This document shows positions 11,191 to 19,485 of a stretch of 64,000 nt of DNA, one piece after another. The notes under the pieces are model-generated. The model saw only the letters and a list, made by a program, of their open reading frames with translations. It was not told the DNA's origin and did no database searches. Source of the stretch: Carboxydocella thermautotrophica. GTDB taxonomy: Bacteria > Bacillota > GCA-003054495 > Carboxydocellales > Carboxydocellaceae. A program made the translations under genes and the position numbers. The first letter of the stretch is position 1. Each line of letters opens with the position of its first letter. The stretch is from the NCBI GenBank assembly GCA_003054495.1, contig CP028514.1, positions 12,501 to 76,500 on the forward strand. The letters are read 5' to 3'.

Positions 11191-11905
11191 TACTTTGACT
11201 ACTGACGGATTGCAGATCATTCAGGCAGAAGATCAGTTTCGCTATACCATTGATGCTGTTTTGCTCAGCTGGTTTGCAACTGTCCAGCGGGGGGATACTA
11301 TCCTGGATCTGGGTACCGGGACGGGCATCATTCCTCTTCTAATGATCCAGCGTCAACCGGATTTGTCCTTTACGGCCCTGGAATTAAACGAACAGGTGGC
11401 TGAACGGGCACAGCGCAGCATCAGGCTTAATAAACTGCAGGAGAGAATTGAAGTTGTTAATGCTGATTTGCGCAGCTGGAAACCCGGCAGGCATTATAAC
11501 CTGGTGGTGGCCAACCCACCCTATCGCCCCCTGGGACAAGGAAAACTGAGCGCAACGAAAAAGATCGGCATGGCTCGCCATGAACTTACCTGTACTCTGG
11601 AGGATGTCATTAAAGCGGCAGCCAGGGCCCTGGGGACCAGAGGCCGCCTGGCTATGGTTTATCGTCCGGAAAGACTGGCTGAGCTAATGGTGCTGCTGGT
11701 CCAATACCGTTTTCAGGTGAAGCGCCTGTGGTTTGTACATGGCAAGGAAAGCAGGATAGCCACTCAGGTTTTGCTGGAGGCATATAAAGATGGGGGCCCA
11801 GGGTTAAAGGTATTACCTCCCCTGTTCATCTACGATGAACAGGGGCATTATACATCAGCCATGCTTGCTATTTATAAAGATCTGAGGAGTGTAGGCCTTG
11901 AGTAA
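11159..11905 (+). CDS. trmN6: tRNA1(Val) (adenine-37-N6)-methyltransferase TrmN6/YabB
   Basis: 248 aa Rossmann-fold methyltransferase. [14 protein letters not shown] binds AdoMet and VVANPPYRP is the N6-adenine catalytic NPPY motif. The N-terminal [23 protein letters not shown] is typical of the family. The TTG start has GGGAGGA 8 nt upstream, inside yabA. The following rsmI gene overlaps by 8 nt, indicating translational coupling. The B. subtilis homologue yabB has the same position. Confidence 0.9.
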   Translation: MVRLEPGERIDTLTTDGLQIIQAEDQFRYTIDAVLLSWFATVQRGDTILDLGTGTGIIPLLMIQRQPDLSFTALELNEQVAERAQRSIRLNKLQERIEVVNADLRSWKPGRHYNLVVANPPYRPLGQGKLSATKKIGMARHELTCTLEDVIKAAARALGTRGRLAMVYRPERLAELMVLLVQYRFQVKRLWFVHGKESRIATQVLLEAYKDGGPGLKVLPPLFIYDEQGHYTSAMLAIYKDLRSVGLE

Positions 11906-12746
11906 GGGAGTGCTTTATGTTTGCCCAACCCCCATTGGCAACCTGGAAGATATAACCTTGCGGGTACTCAGAGTATTAAAGGAAGTAGACCTGATTGCGG
12001 CTGAGGATACCCGGCACACCATTAAGCTACTTAATCATTTTCAGATTTCCACTCCTCTGACCAGTTATCATGAACATAATGAAACCAGTAAGGGGCCCAA
12101 ATTGATTGACCAGCTCCAGAAAGGGAAAAAGATTGCCCTGGTATCGGATGCAGGCATGCCGGGAATTTCCGATCCGGGTTTGCATTTGATTGATCTGGCC
12201 TGGCAGGCCGGGATTAAAGTGGAAGTGTTGCCGGGCCCCAATGCAGGTTTGACAGCACTGGTAGCTGCGGGTATGGCGGAATTGCCCTTTACCTTTTTCG
12301 GTTTTCTGCCCCATCACAAAAAAGAACGGCGCCAGCTCTGGCAAAAGCTGCGACAGCATCCCTACACCCTGGTTTTTTATGAAGCCCCTCATCGTCTGCG
12401 GTTGCTGTTGGAAGAAATCCGGGAGTATTGCCCAACAGCACAAATAGCCATTGCCCGGGAGCTGACCAAGGTACATGAAGAGATTGTAAGGGGCCAGGTG
12501 GAAGAAATTATGCACTGGTGGGAAGAGAAACAGCCCCGGGGTGAGTTTGTAGTAATACTAAATCCGGGGAAAAAAGAAGGGCAGAATGAGGAAGAAACAG
12601 AGACCCATACTGAAGATAGGGCATTGATGCGGGCCCGGCAACTTATGGAGACTGGGATGAGCCTGAAAGAAGCGGCGCGACAGGCGGCGGCAGAAACCGG
12701 TTTTAGTCGCCGGGAAATATACCAGCGGTTGCTGGCAAAAGAATAA
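11898..12746 (+). CDS. rsmI: 16S rRNA (cytidine-1402-2'-O)-methyltransferase
   Basis: 282 aa, tetrapyrrole-methylase fold. Signatures: LYVCPTPIGNLEDITLR at the N-terminus, AAEDTRHT, SYHEHNE, SDAGMPGISDPG, and VLPGPNAGLTALVAAGM. The C-terminal extension (SLKEAARQAAAETGFSRREIYQRLL) is helix-turn-helix-like, as in Firmicutes RsmI. The TTG start has GAGGAG upstream and overlaps trmN6. It is the last gene of the operon, with a terminator right after the stop. Confidence 0.95.
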   Translation: MSKGVLYVCPTPIGNLEDITLRVLRVLKEVDLIAAEDTRHTIKLLNHFQISTPLTSYHEHNETSKGPKLIDQLQKGKKIALVSDAGMPGISDPGLHLIDLAWQAGIKVEVLPGPNAGLTALVAAGMAELPFTFFGFLPHHKKERRQLWQKLRQHPYTLVFYEAPHRLRLLLEEIREYCPTAQIAIARELTKVHEEIVRGQVEEIMHWWEEKQPRGEFVVILNPGKKEGQNEEETETHTEDRALMRARQLMETGMSLKEAARQAAAETGFSRREIYQRLLAKE

Positions 12747-12775
12747 GGGGGCTTATTGCCCCCTTATTTGTTTTA
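12742..12775. terminator. Terminator after rsmI, also facing abrB
   Basis: AATAAGGGGGC and GCCCCCTTATT form a perfect 11-bp stem with loop TTATT, followed by TGTTTT. It also lies just beyond the abrB stop codon on the other strand. Confidence 0.88.
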
Positions 12776-12778
12776 GCC

Positions 12779-13030
12779 CTACTTGCTGGCCAGTTCGCCC
12801 ATTTCCTTGGCACAGTCCATGCAGACATTTTTGCCCCGGAAATGGGTGATGTTACCGGCATTGCCGCAGAAAACACAGGCCGGCTCGTATTTCTTCAGGA
12901 TGATTTTTTCCGCATCTACATAGATTTCCAGGGCATCCTTTTCATCAATGCCCAGAGTTCTGCGCAACTCGATGGGAATAACCACCCGGCCCAGTTCATC
13001 AACTTTTCTTACGATACCAGTAGACTTCAT
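12779..13030 (-). CDS. abrB: AbrB family transition-state regulator with C-terminal Zn ribbon
   Basis: 83 aa. The swapped-hairpin AbrB domain occupies the N-terminal half (MKSTGIVRKVDELGRVVIPI, then ELRRTLGI and KIILKKYEP). A C-terminal pair CVFC...CMDC suggests a zinc ribbon, as in many clostridial AbrB proteins. It represses post-exponential genes until Spo0A-P shuts it off. The start ATG at 13030 has GGGAGAG upstream. The location, divergent from metS, is the same as in B. subtilis. Its promoter and Spo0A boxes are listed separately. Confidence 0.92.
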   Translation of the reverse strand: MKSTGIVRKVDELGRVVIPIELRRTLGIDEKDALEIYVDAEKIILKKYEPACVFCGNAGNITHFRGKNVCMDCAKEMGELASK

Positions 13031-13045
13031 CACAGACGTCTCTCC

Positions 13046-13117
13046 CTTCGACAAGTTTCGACAAATTACTACATCAACCGTCAGACTTATGATACCAAGC
13101 TTTCCATTTAAAGTCAA
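13046..13117 (-). promoter_or_regulatory. abrB promoter with two Spo0A boxes
   Basis: On the minus strand: -35 TTGACT (13112-13117), 17-nt spacer, -10 TATCAT (13089-13094), transcription start at about 13082. Downstream, between start point and RBS, lie TTTGTCGAAA (13056-13065, perfect 0A box) and CTTGTCGAAG (13046-13055), spaced exactly 10 bp. This is the arrangement by which Spo0A-P represses abrB in B. subtilis. Confidence 0.85.
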
Positions 13118-13134
13118 GGGGGCATTTGCATTTC

Positions 13135-13178
13135 TTGACAATTTTTTTTGTATCAGCTATTATCAGTAATAGTATTAC
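13135..13178 (+). promoter_or_regulatory. metS promoter with overlapping palindrome
   Basis: TTGACA (13135-13140), 17-nt spacer, TATTAT (13158-13163): a near-consensus sigma-A promoter. The odd-centred perfect palindrome GTAATA-G-TATTAC (13166-13178) covers the predicted transcription start at about 13170 and could be an operator. Confidence 0.8.
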
Positions 13179-13278
13179 CCGTATGGGTAAAAATGATGTG
13201 AAGAGGAGTTTGACAGCAGGTTGTCCCCGGGAATGCCGTGAACAACCTCTTACCCCTTCAGTGAGGGGTTTATTTTTT
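13175..13278 (+). promoter_or_regulatory. Structured metS leader with intrinsic terminator (attenuator candidate)
   Basis: About 130 nt of untranslated leader. Hairpin 1: TTACCC-GTAT-GGGTAA (13175-13190). Hairpin 2: AGGTTGT...ACAACCT (13218-13248) with an inner CGG/CCG step. Terminator: ACCCCT-TCAGTG-AGGGGT (13252-13269) followed by TTATTTTTT. AAGAGG at 13201 could pair with CCTCTT at 13246, competing with hairpin 2. No T-box (AGGGTGGNACCGCG) or SAM-I box sequence is seen, so the class is unknown. Confidence 0.6.
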
Positions 13279-13298
13279 CCGAATGAGGAGGTAAGAAA

Positions 13299-15221
13299 AT
13301 GGCCAAACCTACATTTTATATCACCACCCCCATTTATTATCCCAGCGATAACTTACATATCGGCCATGCCTATACTACGGTGGCCGCAGACACCATTGCC
13401 AGGTACAAGAAGTTGAGAGGGTATGATGTCCGGTTTTTGACCGGATCTGATGAACATGGCCAGAAAATCCAGCGAACCGCTAAGGCTCGTGGCCTTACTC
13501 CTCAGGAACATGTAGATCAGATTGTTGCCGGGTTTCAGAAGCTGTGGCGTCTCCTGTATGTGGATTATGATGATTTTATTCGCACCACCGAGGAACGGCA
13601 TAAAAAGGTAGTGCAGGCTATTTTTCAGAAGATTTATGACCAGGGAGATATCTATAAATCAGAATATGAAGGCTGGTACTGCACTCCCTGTGAAACCTTC
13701 TGGACGGAAAACAAACTGGTAGATGGCAATTGTCCCGATTGCGGCCGACCGGTAGAGCTGGTGCGGGAAGAAAGCTACTTTTTCCGTATGTCCAAATATG
13801 CCGACCGTTTGTTACAGTACATTGAGGAACATCCTGAATTCATTCAGCCTGTTTCCCGGCGCAATGAAATGATTAATTTCATCAAACAGGGTCTGGAGGA
13901 CCTCTGTGTTTCCCGGACCACTTTTGACTGGGGTATTCCTGTGCCCTGGGATCCCAAGCATGTCATCTACGTCTGGTTTGACGCCCTGACCAACTATATC
14001 TCCGCCCTGGGTTATGGCGGACCGGAATGGGAGAAACTGGGCAAGTACTGGCCGGCGGTACACCTGGTGGGGAAAGATATTGTGCGTTTCCACACCATCA
14101 TCTGGCCCATAATCCTGATGGCAGCCGGTATACCTCTGCCGGAAAAGGTAGTCGGACATGGCTGGCTACTGCTGGCCGGGGGCAAGATGTCCAAATCCAA
14201 GGGCAATGTGGTGGATCCCGTTCAGCTGGTGGAAAAATACGGGGTAGATGCTGTACGCTATTTCCTCTTGCGGGAATTGCCCTTTGGTTCTGATGGCTAC
14301 TATTCGGAAGAAGCTCTGGTCAATCGCATCAATGCTGATCTGGCCAATGACCTGGGCAATCTGGTTTCCCGCACGGTGGCCATGATTGAAAAATACCGGG
14401 ATGGGATCGTGCCCGCCCCTGGTCCCCTTCAGGCAGTTGACCAGGATCTGATTGAAACCTACCGGCAGGCTCTGGCTGGATATACGCGGGCCATGGATAA
14501 TCTGGAGCTGGCCAATGCCCTGTCCGAACTGTGGCCACTAATAGCCCGGGCCAATAAATATATTGACGAAACCGCCCCCTGGGTACTGGCCAAAGATCAG
14601 GAACAACAGGATAGACTGAATACAGTTCTCTATAATCTGGCTGAAGTGATCCGCATAGTTACAGTAATGCTCTCACCCTTTATGCCTTTACTGGCTCCGC
14701 GGGTCTGGCAACAACTGGGCCTGACGGATTTGAATAAGGCAGATTGGGATTCGGTACAGGTCTGGGGAGGTTTACCGGCTGGTTTGAAAGTAGTCAAGGG
14801 CCAGGCCCTTTTCCCGCGGATTGATTGGAAAGGAACAGAAACGGAGGCAGAAAAAGTGACAGAGGAAAAAGTAGAAAAAGCAGTATCTATTGACAATAAT
14901 TATATCACTATTGAAGATTTTGGTAAAGTGGATTTGCGGGTTGTAGAAGTTATTGCCGCCGAAAAGGTGCCTAAAGCTGATAAACTGCTGAAATTAGAGG
15001 TTAAGCTGGGTGATGAAATCCGCACCATCGTGTCCGGGATCGCCCAGCACTATGCTCCTGAAGAACTGGTAGGCAAACGAGTTGTGCTGGTAGCCAACCT
15101 GAAACCTGCCAGGCTACGGGGAATTGAAAGTCAGGGTATGATTCTGGCAGCTTCTGATGAAAACGGGCTGGAGGTACTGACTGTCCAAAAAGATATTAAA
15201 CCCGGGTCGAAAGTAAAATAA
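13299..15221 (+). CDS. metG: Methionyl-tRNA synthetase
   Basis: 640 aa class I synthetase. HIGH-type motif in YYPSDNLHIGHAYTTV (about residues 13-27); zinc-binding CTPC...CPDC insertion at about 127-147; KMSKSKGNVVDP as the KMSKS loop near residue 300. The C-terminal about 110 residues (from IEDFGKVDLRVVEV) are an EMAP/Trbp111 tRNA-binding domain for dimerisation, as in B. subtilis MetS. GAGGAGGTAAG is the RBS. It begins an operon with tatD. Confidence 0.97.
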   Translation: MAKPTFYITTPIYYPSDNLHIGHAYTTVAADTIARYKKLRGYDVRFLTGSDEHGQKIQRTAKARGLTPQEHVDQIVAGFQKLWRLLYVDYDDFIRTTEERHKKVVQAIFQKIYDQGDIYKSEYEGWYCTPCETFWTENKLVDGNCPDCGRPVELVREESYFFRMSKYADRLLQYIEEHPEFIQPVSRRNEMINFIKQGLEDLCVSRTTFDWGIPVPWDPKHVIYVWFDALTNYISALGYGGPEWEKLGKYWPAVHLVGKDIVRFHTIIWPIILMAAGIPLPEKVVGHGWLLLAGGKMSKSKGNVVDPVQLVEKYGVDAVRYFLLRELPFGSDGYYSEEALVNRINADLANDLGNLVSRTVAMIEKYRDGIVPAPGPLQAVDQDLIETYRQALAGYTRAMDNLELANALSELWPLIARANKYIDETAPWVLAKDQEQQDRLNTVLYNLAEVIRIVTVMLSPFMPLLAPRVWQQLGLTDLNKADWDSVQVWGGLPAGLKVVKGQALFPRIDWKGTETEAEKVTEEKVEKAVSIDNNYITIEDFGKVDLRVVEVIAAEKVPKADKLLKLEVKLGDEIRTIVSGIAQHYAPEELVGKRVVLVANLKPARLRGIESQGMILAASDENGLEVLTVQKDIKPGSKVK

Positions 15222-15233
15222 GGGGCGAATAAA

Positions 15234-16013
15234 ATGGCGAAACTGAAAATCTTTGATACCCATGCCCACCTGGATGACCGCAAATATGACCAGGACCGGG
15301 AGGAAATGTTACAACGGGCCCGGGAGGCCGGAGTGGAGCGGATTGTCAATGTGGGTTATGACCTTTCCTCCTCCCGGCGTTCCCTGGCCCTGGCGGAAAA
15401 ATATGATTTTATCTATGCGGCGGTGGGCATTCATCCCCATGATTCAGCAACTGCTAATGAGGATACCTGGAAACAATTGCTGGAACTAGCGGCTCACCCC
15501 AAGGTGGTAGCTCTGGGAGAGATGGGCCTGGATTATTACCGGGACTTGTCTCCCAGGCCGGTACAGCAAGGGGTTTTTGCTCACCAGATGGAACTGGCTC
15601 AACAGGTAGGTAAACCGGTGATTATCCATGACCGGGATGCTCATGCCGATCTGCTGGCAATGGTAAAGGAATCCCGGATTGGAGAAAAGAACGGTGGTGT
15701 CTTCCACTGCTTTTCCGGCAGCTGGGAAATGGCTAAAGTTTGCCTGGACCTGGGGTTTTATATATCCATTGCCGGTCCGGTGACGTTTCATAATGCCCGC
15801 AAGTTAACCGAGGTTGCCGCCAAAGTACCGCTAGAGCGCCTGTTGATTGAAACCGATGCGCCTTATCTTACCCCTGAGCCTTATCGGGGTAAACGGAACG
15901 AATCAGCCTATGTTGTCTGGGTGTTGCGCAAAATTGCGGAACTAAGGCAGATGGATCCGGAGGAACTGGCAGTACGCACTTTCGACAATGCTTGCCAGCT
16001 TTTCCGGATTTAG
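15234..16013 (+). CDS. tatD: TatD family metal-dependent hydrolase/DNase (YabD)
   Basis: 259 aa TIM-barrel amidohydrolase. Metal ligands are visible: FDTHAHLDD at the N-terminus, ALGEMGLDYY, VIIHDRDAH, VFHCFSGSW and LLIETDAPYLTP. TatD proteins are 3'-5' exonucleases. It starts 12 nt after metG and is co-transcribed; the same order is found in B. subtilis (metS-yabD-yabE). Confidence 0.93.
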   Translation: MAKLKIFDTHAHLDDRKYDQDREEMLQRAREAGVERIVNVGYDLSSSRRSLALAEKYDFIYAAVGIHPHDSATANEDTWKQLLELAAHPKVVALGEMGLDYYRDLSPRPVQQGVFAHQMELAQQVGKPVIIHDRDAHADLLAMVKESRIGEKNGGVFHCFSGSWEMAKVCLDLGFYISIAGPVTFHNARKLTEVAAKVPLERLLIETDAPYLTPEPYRGKRNESAYVVWVLRKIAELRQMDPEELAVRTFDNACQLFRI

Positions 16014-16102
16014 TCGGAAACTTTTGCCACTGGTAATTTTTTCTCCGGCAGGAATTCATCCCTCCTTTGGCGAATATAGTATAAGCGAAAGGAGTGGATG
16101 CA

Positions 16103-16774
16103 ATGGTAATAAACCGCAAACTCCGGACAACACTGGCCCTGCTGTTAGCCTTTGTTCTGGTGATCAGCGGCAGTGCTGCCTGGGGGAAAACGGTGAAAAG
16201 GCCCTCCCGTACCAAAATTAAAACCCAAACGGTCTATAAGTCCGAGTACACCACTTTTACAGCCCAGCCGCTGGTTCAGTATGACCCCAAGAAACCGGCA
16301 GGCTGGCGACAGGTATTGCGTCAGGCTAAACCGGGAAAAATCGAAAAGAAATATCGTCTGGTATATCAAAATAACAAGCTCATCCAAAAACAGTTAGTAA
16401 AACAGCGGGTTGTGGCAGCTGCCCGGCCAGCCCTGATAGTAAAGGGAGGCAACAGAGTGGCTTCCCGCGGCGGGGTGATTTCCCGGGGTGGCGAACGGGA
16501 TGTGGCTAAAGTAATGAATGTCCTGGCTACTGCTTATACCCATACAGGTCGGCGCACAGCTACAGGTATCTGGCCCCATCGGGGAGTAGTGGCGGTGGAT
16601 CCCAGGGTGATACCTTTTGGCACCCGCCTCTGGATTGAAGGGTACGGGGAAGGGATTGCAGCCGATATGGGCAGTGGTATTAAAGGCAACCACATTGACC
16701 TGTTTTTCGACAGTTACGGAGAGGCCATCAACTGGGGTATGCGCAATGTAACTGTATATGTTCTGGAACGTTAA
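16103..16774 (+). CDS. Secreted 3D-domain protein (YabE/Rpf-like)
   Basis: 223 aa. The N-terminus is a signal peptide or anchor (RKLRTTLALLLAFVLVISGS). The middle contains a partial G5-like region, and the C-terminal about 90 residues are a 3D domain, a double-psi barrel with three Asp: LATAYTHTGRRTATG, VAVDPRVIPFGTRLWI, IAADMGSGIKGNHIDLFF. Such proteins cleave peptidoglycan during spore revival or growth. It is shorter than B. subtilis YabE. ATG 16103 has AAAGGAG 8 nt upstream. It precedes rnmV, as yabE does. Confidence 0.88.
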   Translation: MVINRKLRTTLALLLAFVLVISGSAAWGKTVKRPSRTKIKTQTVYKSEYTTFTAQPLVQYDPKKPAGWRQVLRQAKPGKIEKKYRLVYQNNKLIQKQLVKQRVVAAARPALIVKGGNRVASRGGVISRGGERDVAKVMNVLATAYTHTGRRTATGIWPHRGVVAVDPRVIPFGTRLWIEGYGEGIAADMGSGIKGNHIDLFFDSYGEAINWGMRNVTVYVLER

Positions 16775-16786
16775 GCAAAACTGTAA

Positions 16787-16820
16787 GGAGAGGGAGTATT
16801 CCCTTTCCTTTTCCTCTTTT
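16787..16820 (+). terminator. Probable terminator after the 3D-domain gene
   Basis: GGAGAGGG and CCCTTTCC pair (one G-U) around AGTATT, followed by TTTTCCTCTTTT. Confidence 0.55.
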
Positions 16821-16832
16821 ACGGGAGGTTTG

Positions 16833-17423
16833 ATGATGAAAATCAAGGAAATCATAGTAGTTGAAGGCCGGGATGATATTGCGGCTGTCAAAGCGGCAGT
16901 AGATGCGGAGGTAATCGCTACAGGTGGTTGCCGGATCAGCAAAAAGGTGATAGAACGGATTCGCACAGCTCAGGCCAGGCAGGGGGTTATCATTCTTACC
17001 GATCCCGATGCCGCCGGAGCGGCTATTCGCAGGCGGCTGGCTGAACTGGTGCCAGGGGCCAAACATGCCTATTTACCCCGGGCGGCAGGCACCAGAGAGG
17101 GCAATATCGGAGTGGAAAATGCCAGTCCTGAAGCCATTCAGGCGGCATTGGCTCAGGTCAAGACGCTGGTAAAGGAACGGCAGGAGACATTCACTGCTGA
17201 GGATTTAAACCTCTGGGGCCTGGCCGGAACAGCTGATGCTGCCTGGCGCCGGGAACAGGTGGGGGATCGCCTGGGTATCGGCTATGCCAATGCCAAACAG
17301 TTTTTACAAAGGCTAAATGCTTATGGAATCAGCAGAGAGGATATAGAAGCTGCTGTACAGGAGATTGACGAGGAGGAGAACCATGAAAATTGCCACTCCG
17401 GCCCGGACCAGGGCCATTCTTAA
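16833..17423 (+). CDS. rnmV: Ribonuclease M5 (5S rRNA maturation)
   Basis: 196 aa, Toprim domain at the N-terminus: IIVVEGRDDIAAVKAAV gives the catalytic Glu, and ILTDPDAAGAAIRRRL the DxD motif. AGTREGNIGVENASPEAI is specific to RNase M5. It cleaves 5S precursor with help from ribosomal protein L18. ATG 16833 (or 16836) follows GGGAGG. Its 3' end overlaps rsmA by 41 nt, the usual pairing. Confidence 0.94.
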   Translation: MMKIKEIIVVEGRDDIAAVKAAVDAEVIATGGCRISKKVIERIRTAQARQGVIILTDPDAAGAAIRRRLAELVPGAKHAYLPRAAGTREGNIGVENASPEAIQAALAQVKTLVKERQETFTAEDLNLWGLAGTADAAWRREQVGDRLGIGYANAKQFLQRLNAYGISREDIEAAVQEIDEEENHENCHSGPDQGHS

Positions 17424-18258
17424 TCAATATCAGTTGCGGGCCAAAAAGAAACTGGGTCAGAACTTTCTTATCAGTGAAAGGGTAACCTCGGCAATTGTAC
17501 GAGCTATCGATTTACAACTCGATGATGTAGTGGTAGAAATTGGCCCGGGAATCGGCTCTTTGACTGAAGAGCTGCTGCAAAAAGCAGGGCAGGTAGTGGC
17601 GATTGAACTGGATCGGGAATTGATCCCGGTATTGCAGGATCTGTTTCGCGACTACTCCAACCTGAAACTGGTCAACCAGGACGTTCTGAAAGTGAACCTG
17701 GATCAATTGGTTCAGGAACAGACAGGAGCAACCCGGTATAAACTGGCTGCCAATTTGCCCTACTACATAACTACCCCGATTCTGATGCATTTACTGGAAA
17801 ACCGGTACCGGATCAGTGAAATGGCCCTGATGGTTCAGAAGGAAGTAGCAGAAAGAATCTGTGCCCAGCCCGGTGGCAAGGAATACGGGGCCATAACTGT
17901 AGCGGTCCAGTATTACTGCCAGGCCAGAATTTTCGTACAGGTACCGGCCACTTCCTTTATACCGACCCCGGAAGTGGAATCGGCGGTGATCCACCTGAAA
18001 AAACACAACCAGCCCCCGGTTGATCCAGGGGATGAAAAAATCTTTTTCCGGGTGGTGAAAGCTGCTTTTGCTCAGCGGCGCAAAACTCTGCTTAATACCT
18101 TGAGCAAAGCAGGCTTTAATTTAACCCGGGAGGAATGGTTACAGCTGCTGGAGAGCTGTCAGATTGAACCCGGCCGCCGGGGTGAAACCCTGAGCCTGGA
18201 GGAATTTGCCCGTATAAGTAGGGAATTAAGTGTCAACCCTGCCCTGACCGGTGCATAA
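17383..18258 (+). CDS. rsmA: 16S rRNA dimethyladenosine transferase
   Basis: 291 aa. Dimethylates A1518 and A1519 (E. coli numbering) of 16S rRNA. KKKLGQNFLI starts the AdoMet domain; VVEIGPGIGSLTEELL is motif I; AANLPYYITTPILM is the catalytic NLPY motif. The ATG at 17383 is preceded by GAGGAGGAGAACC. It overlaps rnmV and its stop region overlaps the reading frame upstream of yabG. Confidence 0.96.
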   Translation: MKIATPARTRAILNQYQLRAKKKLGQNFLISERVTSAIVRAIDLQLDDVVVEIGPGIGSLTEELLQKAGQVVAIELDRELIPVLQDLFRDYSNLKLVNQDVLKVNLDQLVQEQTGATRYKLAANLPYYITTPILMHLLENRYRISEMALMVQKEVAERICAQPGGKEYGAITVAVQYYCQARIFVQVPATSFIPTPEVESAVIHLKKHNQPPVDPGDEKIFFRVVKAAFAQRRKTLLNTLSKAGFNLTREEWLQLLESCQIEPGRRGETLSLEEFARISRELSVNPALTGA

Positions 18259-18292
18259 GATAAAGAAAGCGATGGGCACCGGAGGGATGGGT

Positions 18293-19129
18293 GTGACAGC
18301 CTTTAAGATAGGGGATATTGTAGCGCGCCGTTCATATCAGGCCGATGTATTTTTTCGCATCGTCAGAATTCGGGATAATCACGCTTTATTGCGCGGGATA
18401 GATGTCAGGCTGGAAGCTGATGCTCCTTTGGATGATCTGGTTTTATTGAGTGATGAAGAAGTGCGTCGGCGGCGGCTGGAATTTATCAAACACCATCATG
18501 AGCATTTGCGGCAGATTCTGGTGCGCCAGGCGGCCAATGGCCAGGAGGAACAGGATTTTTTTGAATTGCCAGGCCGGGTATTGCACCTGGATGGGGACCA
18601 GGAGTATCTTAACCTCTGTCTCAATTCCTATCAGCAGCTGAAAATAAACTGCTGGGGCTTCATGGTGCCGGAAATGGAGCAGCCGCAACGGGTGAAGGAG
18701 TTACTGGCCAAATATCAACCGGATATTCTGGTTCTGACCGGCCATGATGGTTTGCTGAAAAAAAACAGTGACTGGAAAAACCTGGACTCCTACCGTAATT
18801 CCCGTTATTTTATCGAAGCTGTCAAGGCGGCCCGTTCCTGGCAGCAGGATAAAGATGCTCTGGTGATTTTTGCCGGCGCTTGCCAGTCCTATTATGAGGC
18901 TTTACTGCAAGCGGGGGCCAATTATGCCAGCGCACCCCAGCGCATATTAATCCATGCCTTTGACCCTGTACTGGTAGTAGAGCGCGTGGCCTACTCCCCC
19001 TTCCAGATGACGGTGCCGGTGGAAGAGGTAATTAAAGCGACTATTTCCGGGGTAGCAGGAATTGGTGGGCTAGAAACAAGAGGTAAATTAAGAAAAGGTA
19101 AACCCAAAACAAAAAATTTTTTTCAATAA
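18293..19129 (+). CDS. yabG: Sporulation-specific protease YabG
   Basis: 278 aa. Matches YabG along its length: FKIGDIVARRSYQADVFFRI at the N-terminus, PGRVLHLDGDQEYLNLCL, KYQPDILVLTGHDG, VIFAGACQSYYEALL, ANYASAPQRILIHAFDPV and GGLETRGKLRKG. YabG cleaves coat proteins in the mother cell. GTG 18293 is preferred: GGAGGGATGG lies 3-12 nt upstream and the result aligns with the B. subtilis start; upstream ATGs would have the RBS too close. Strong evidence for a spore former. Confidence 0.93.
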   Translation: MTAFKIGDIVARRSYQADVFFRIVRIRDNHALLRGIDVRLEADAPLDDLVLLSDEEVRRRRLEFIKHHHEHLRQILVRQAANGQEEQDFFELPGRVLHLDGDQEYLNLCLNSYQQLKINCWGFMVPEMEQPQRVKELLAKYQPDILVLTGHDGLLKKNSDWKNLDSYRNSRYFIEAVKAARSWQQDKDALVIFAGACQSYYEALLQAGANYASAPQRILIHAFDPVLVVERVAYSPFQMTVPVEEVIKATISGVAGIGGLETRGKLRKGKPKTKNFFQ

Positions 19130-19378
<249 letters not shown>

Positions 19379-19386
19379 TTTTGTTG

Positions 19387-19420
19387 AAACCCTCCCATGC
19401 TAAGGGAGGGTTTTGAATTT
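19387..19420 (+). terminator. Terminator after the ferredoxin gene
   Basis: AAACCCTCCC and GGGAGGGTTT make a perfect 10-bp stem with a 7-nt loop, followed by TGAATTTTT. Confidence 0.9.
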
Positions 19421-19485
19421 TTGTTAATAACTTGACTTGAAACTACAATATATAGTATGGTGAGATTGAGGAAGGAGGAATGGAA

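Noticed and set aside
13170-13298. T-box or SAM-I riboswitch before metS
   Set aside because: The leader is only about 130 nt and lacks the T-box AGGGTGGNACCGCG and the SAM-I conserved blocks, so it is reported only as an unclassified leader.
19441-19460. CopY or CsoR operator in front of copA
   Set aside because: ACTACAATATATAGT shows weak dyad symmetry but not the TACANNTGTA or CsoR consensus; no regulator gene is near.
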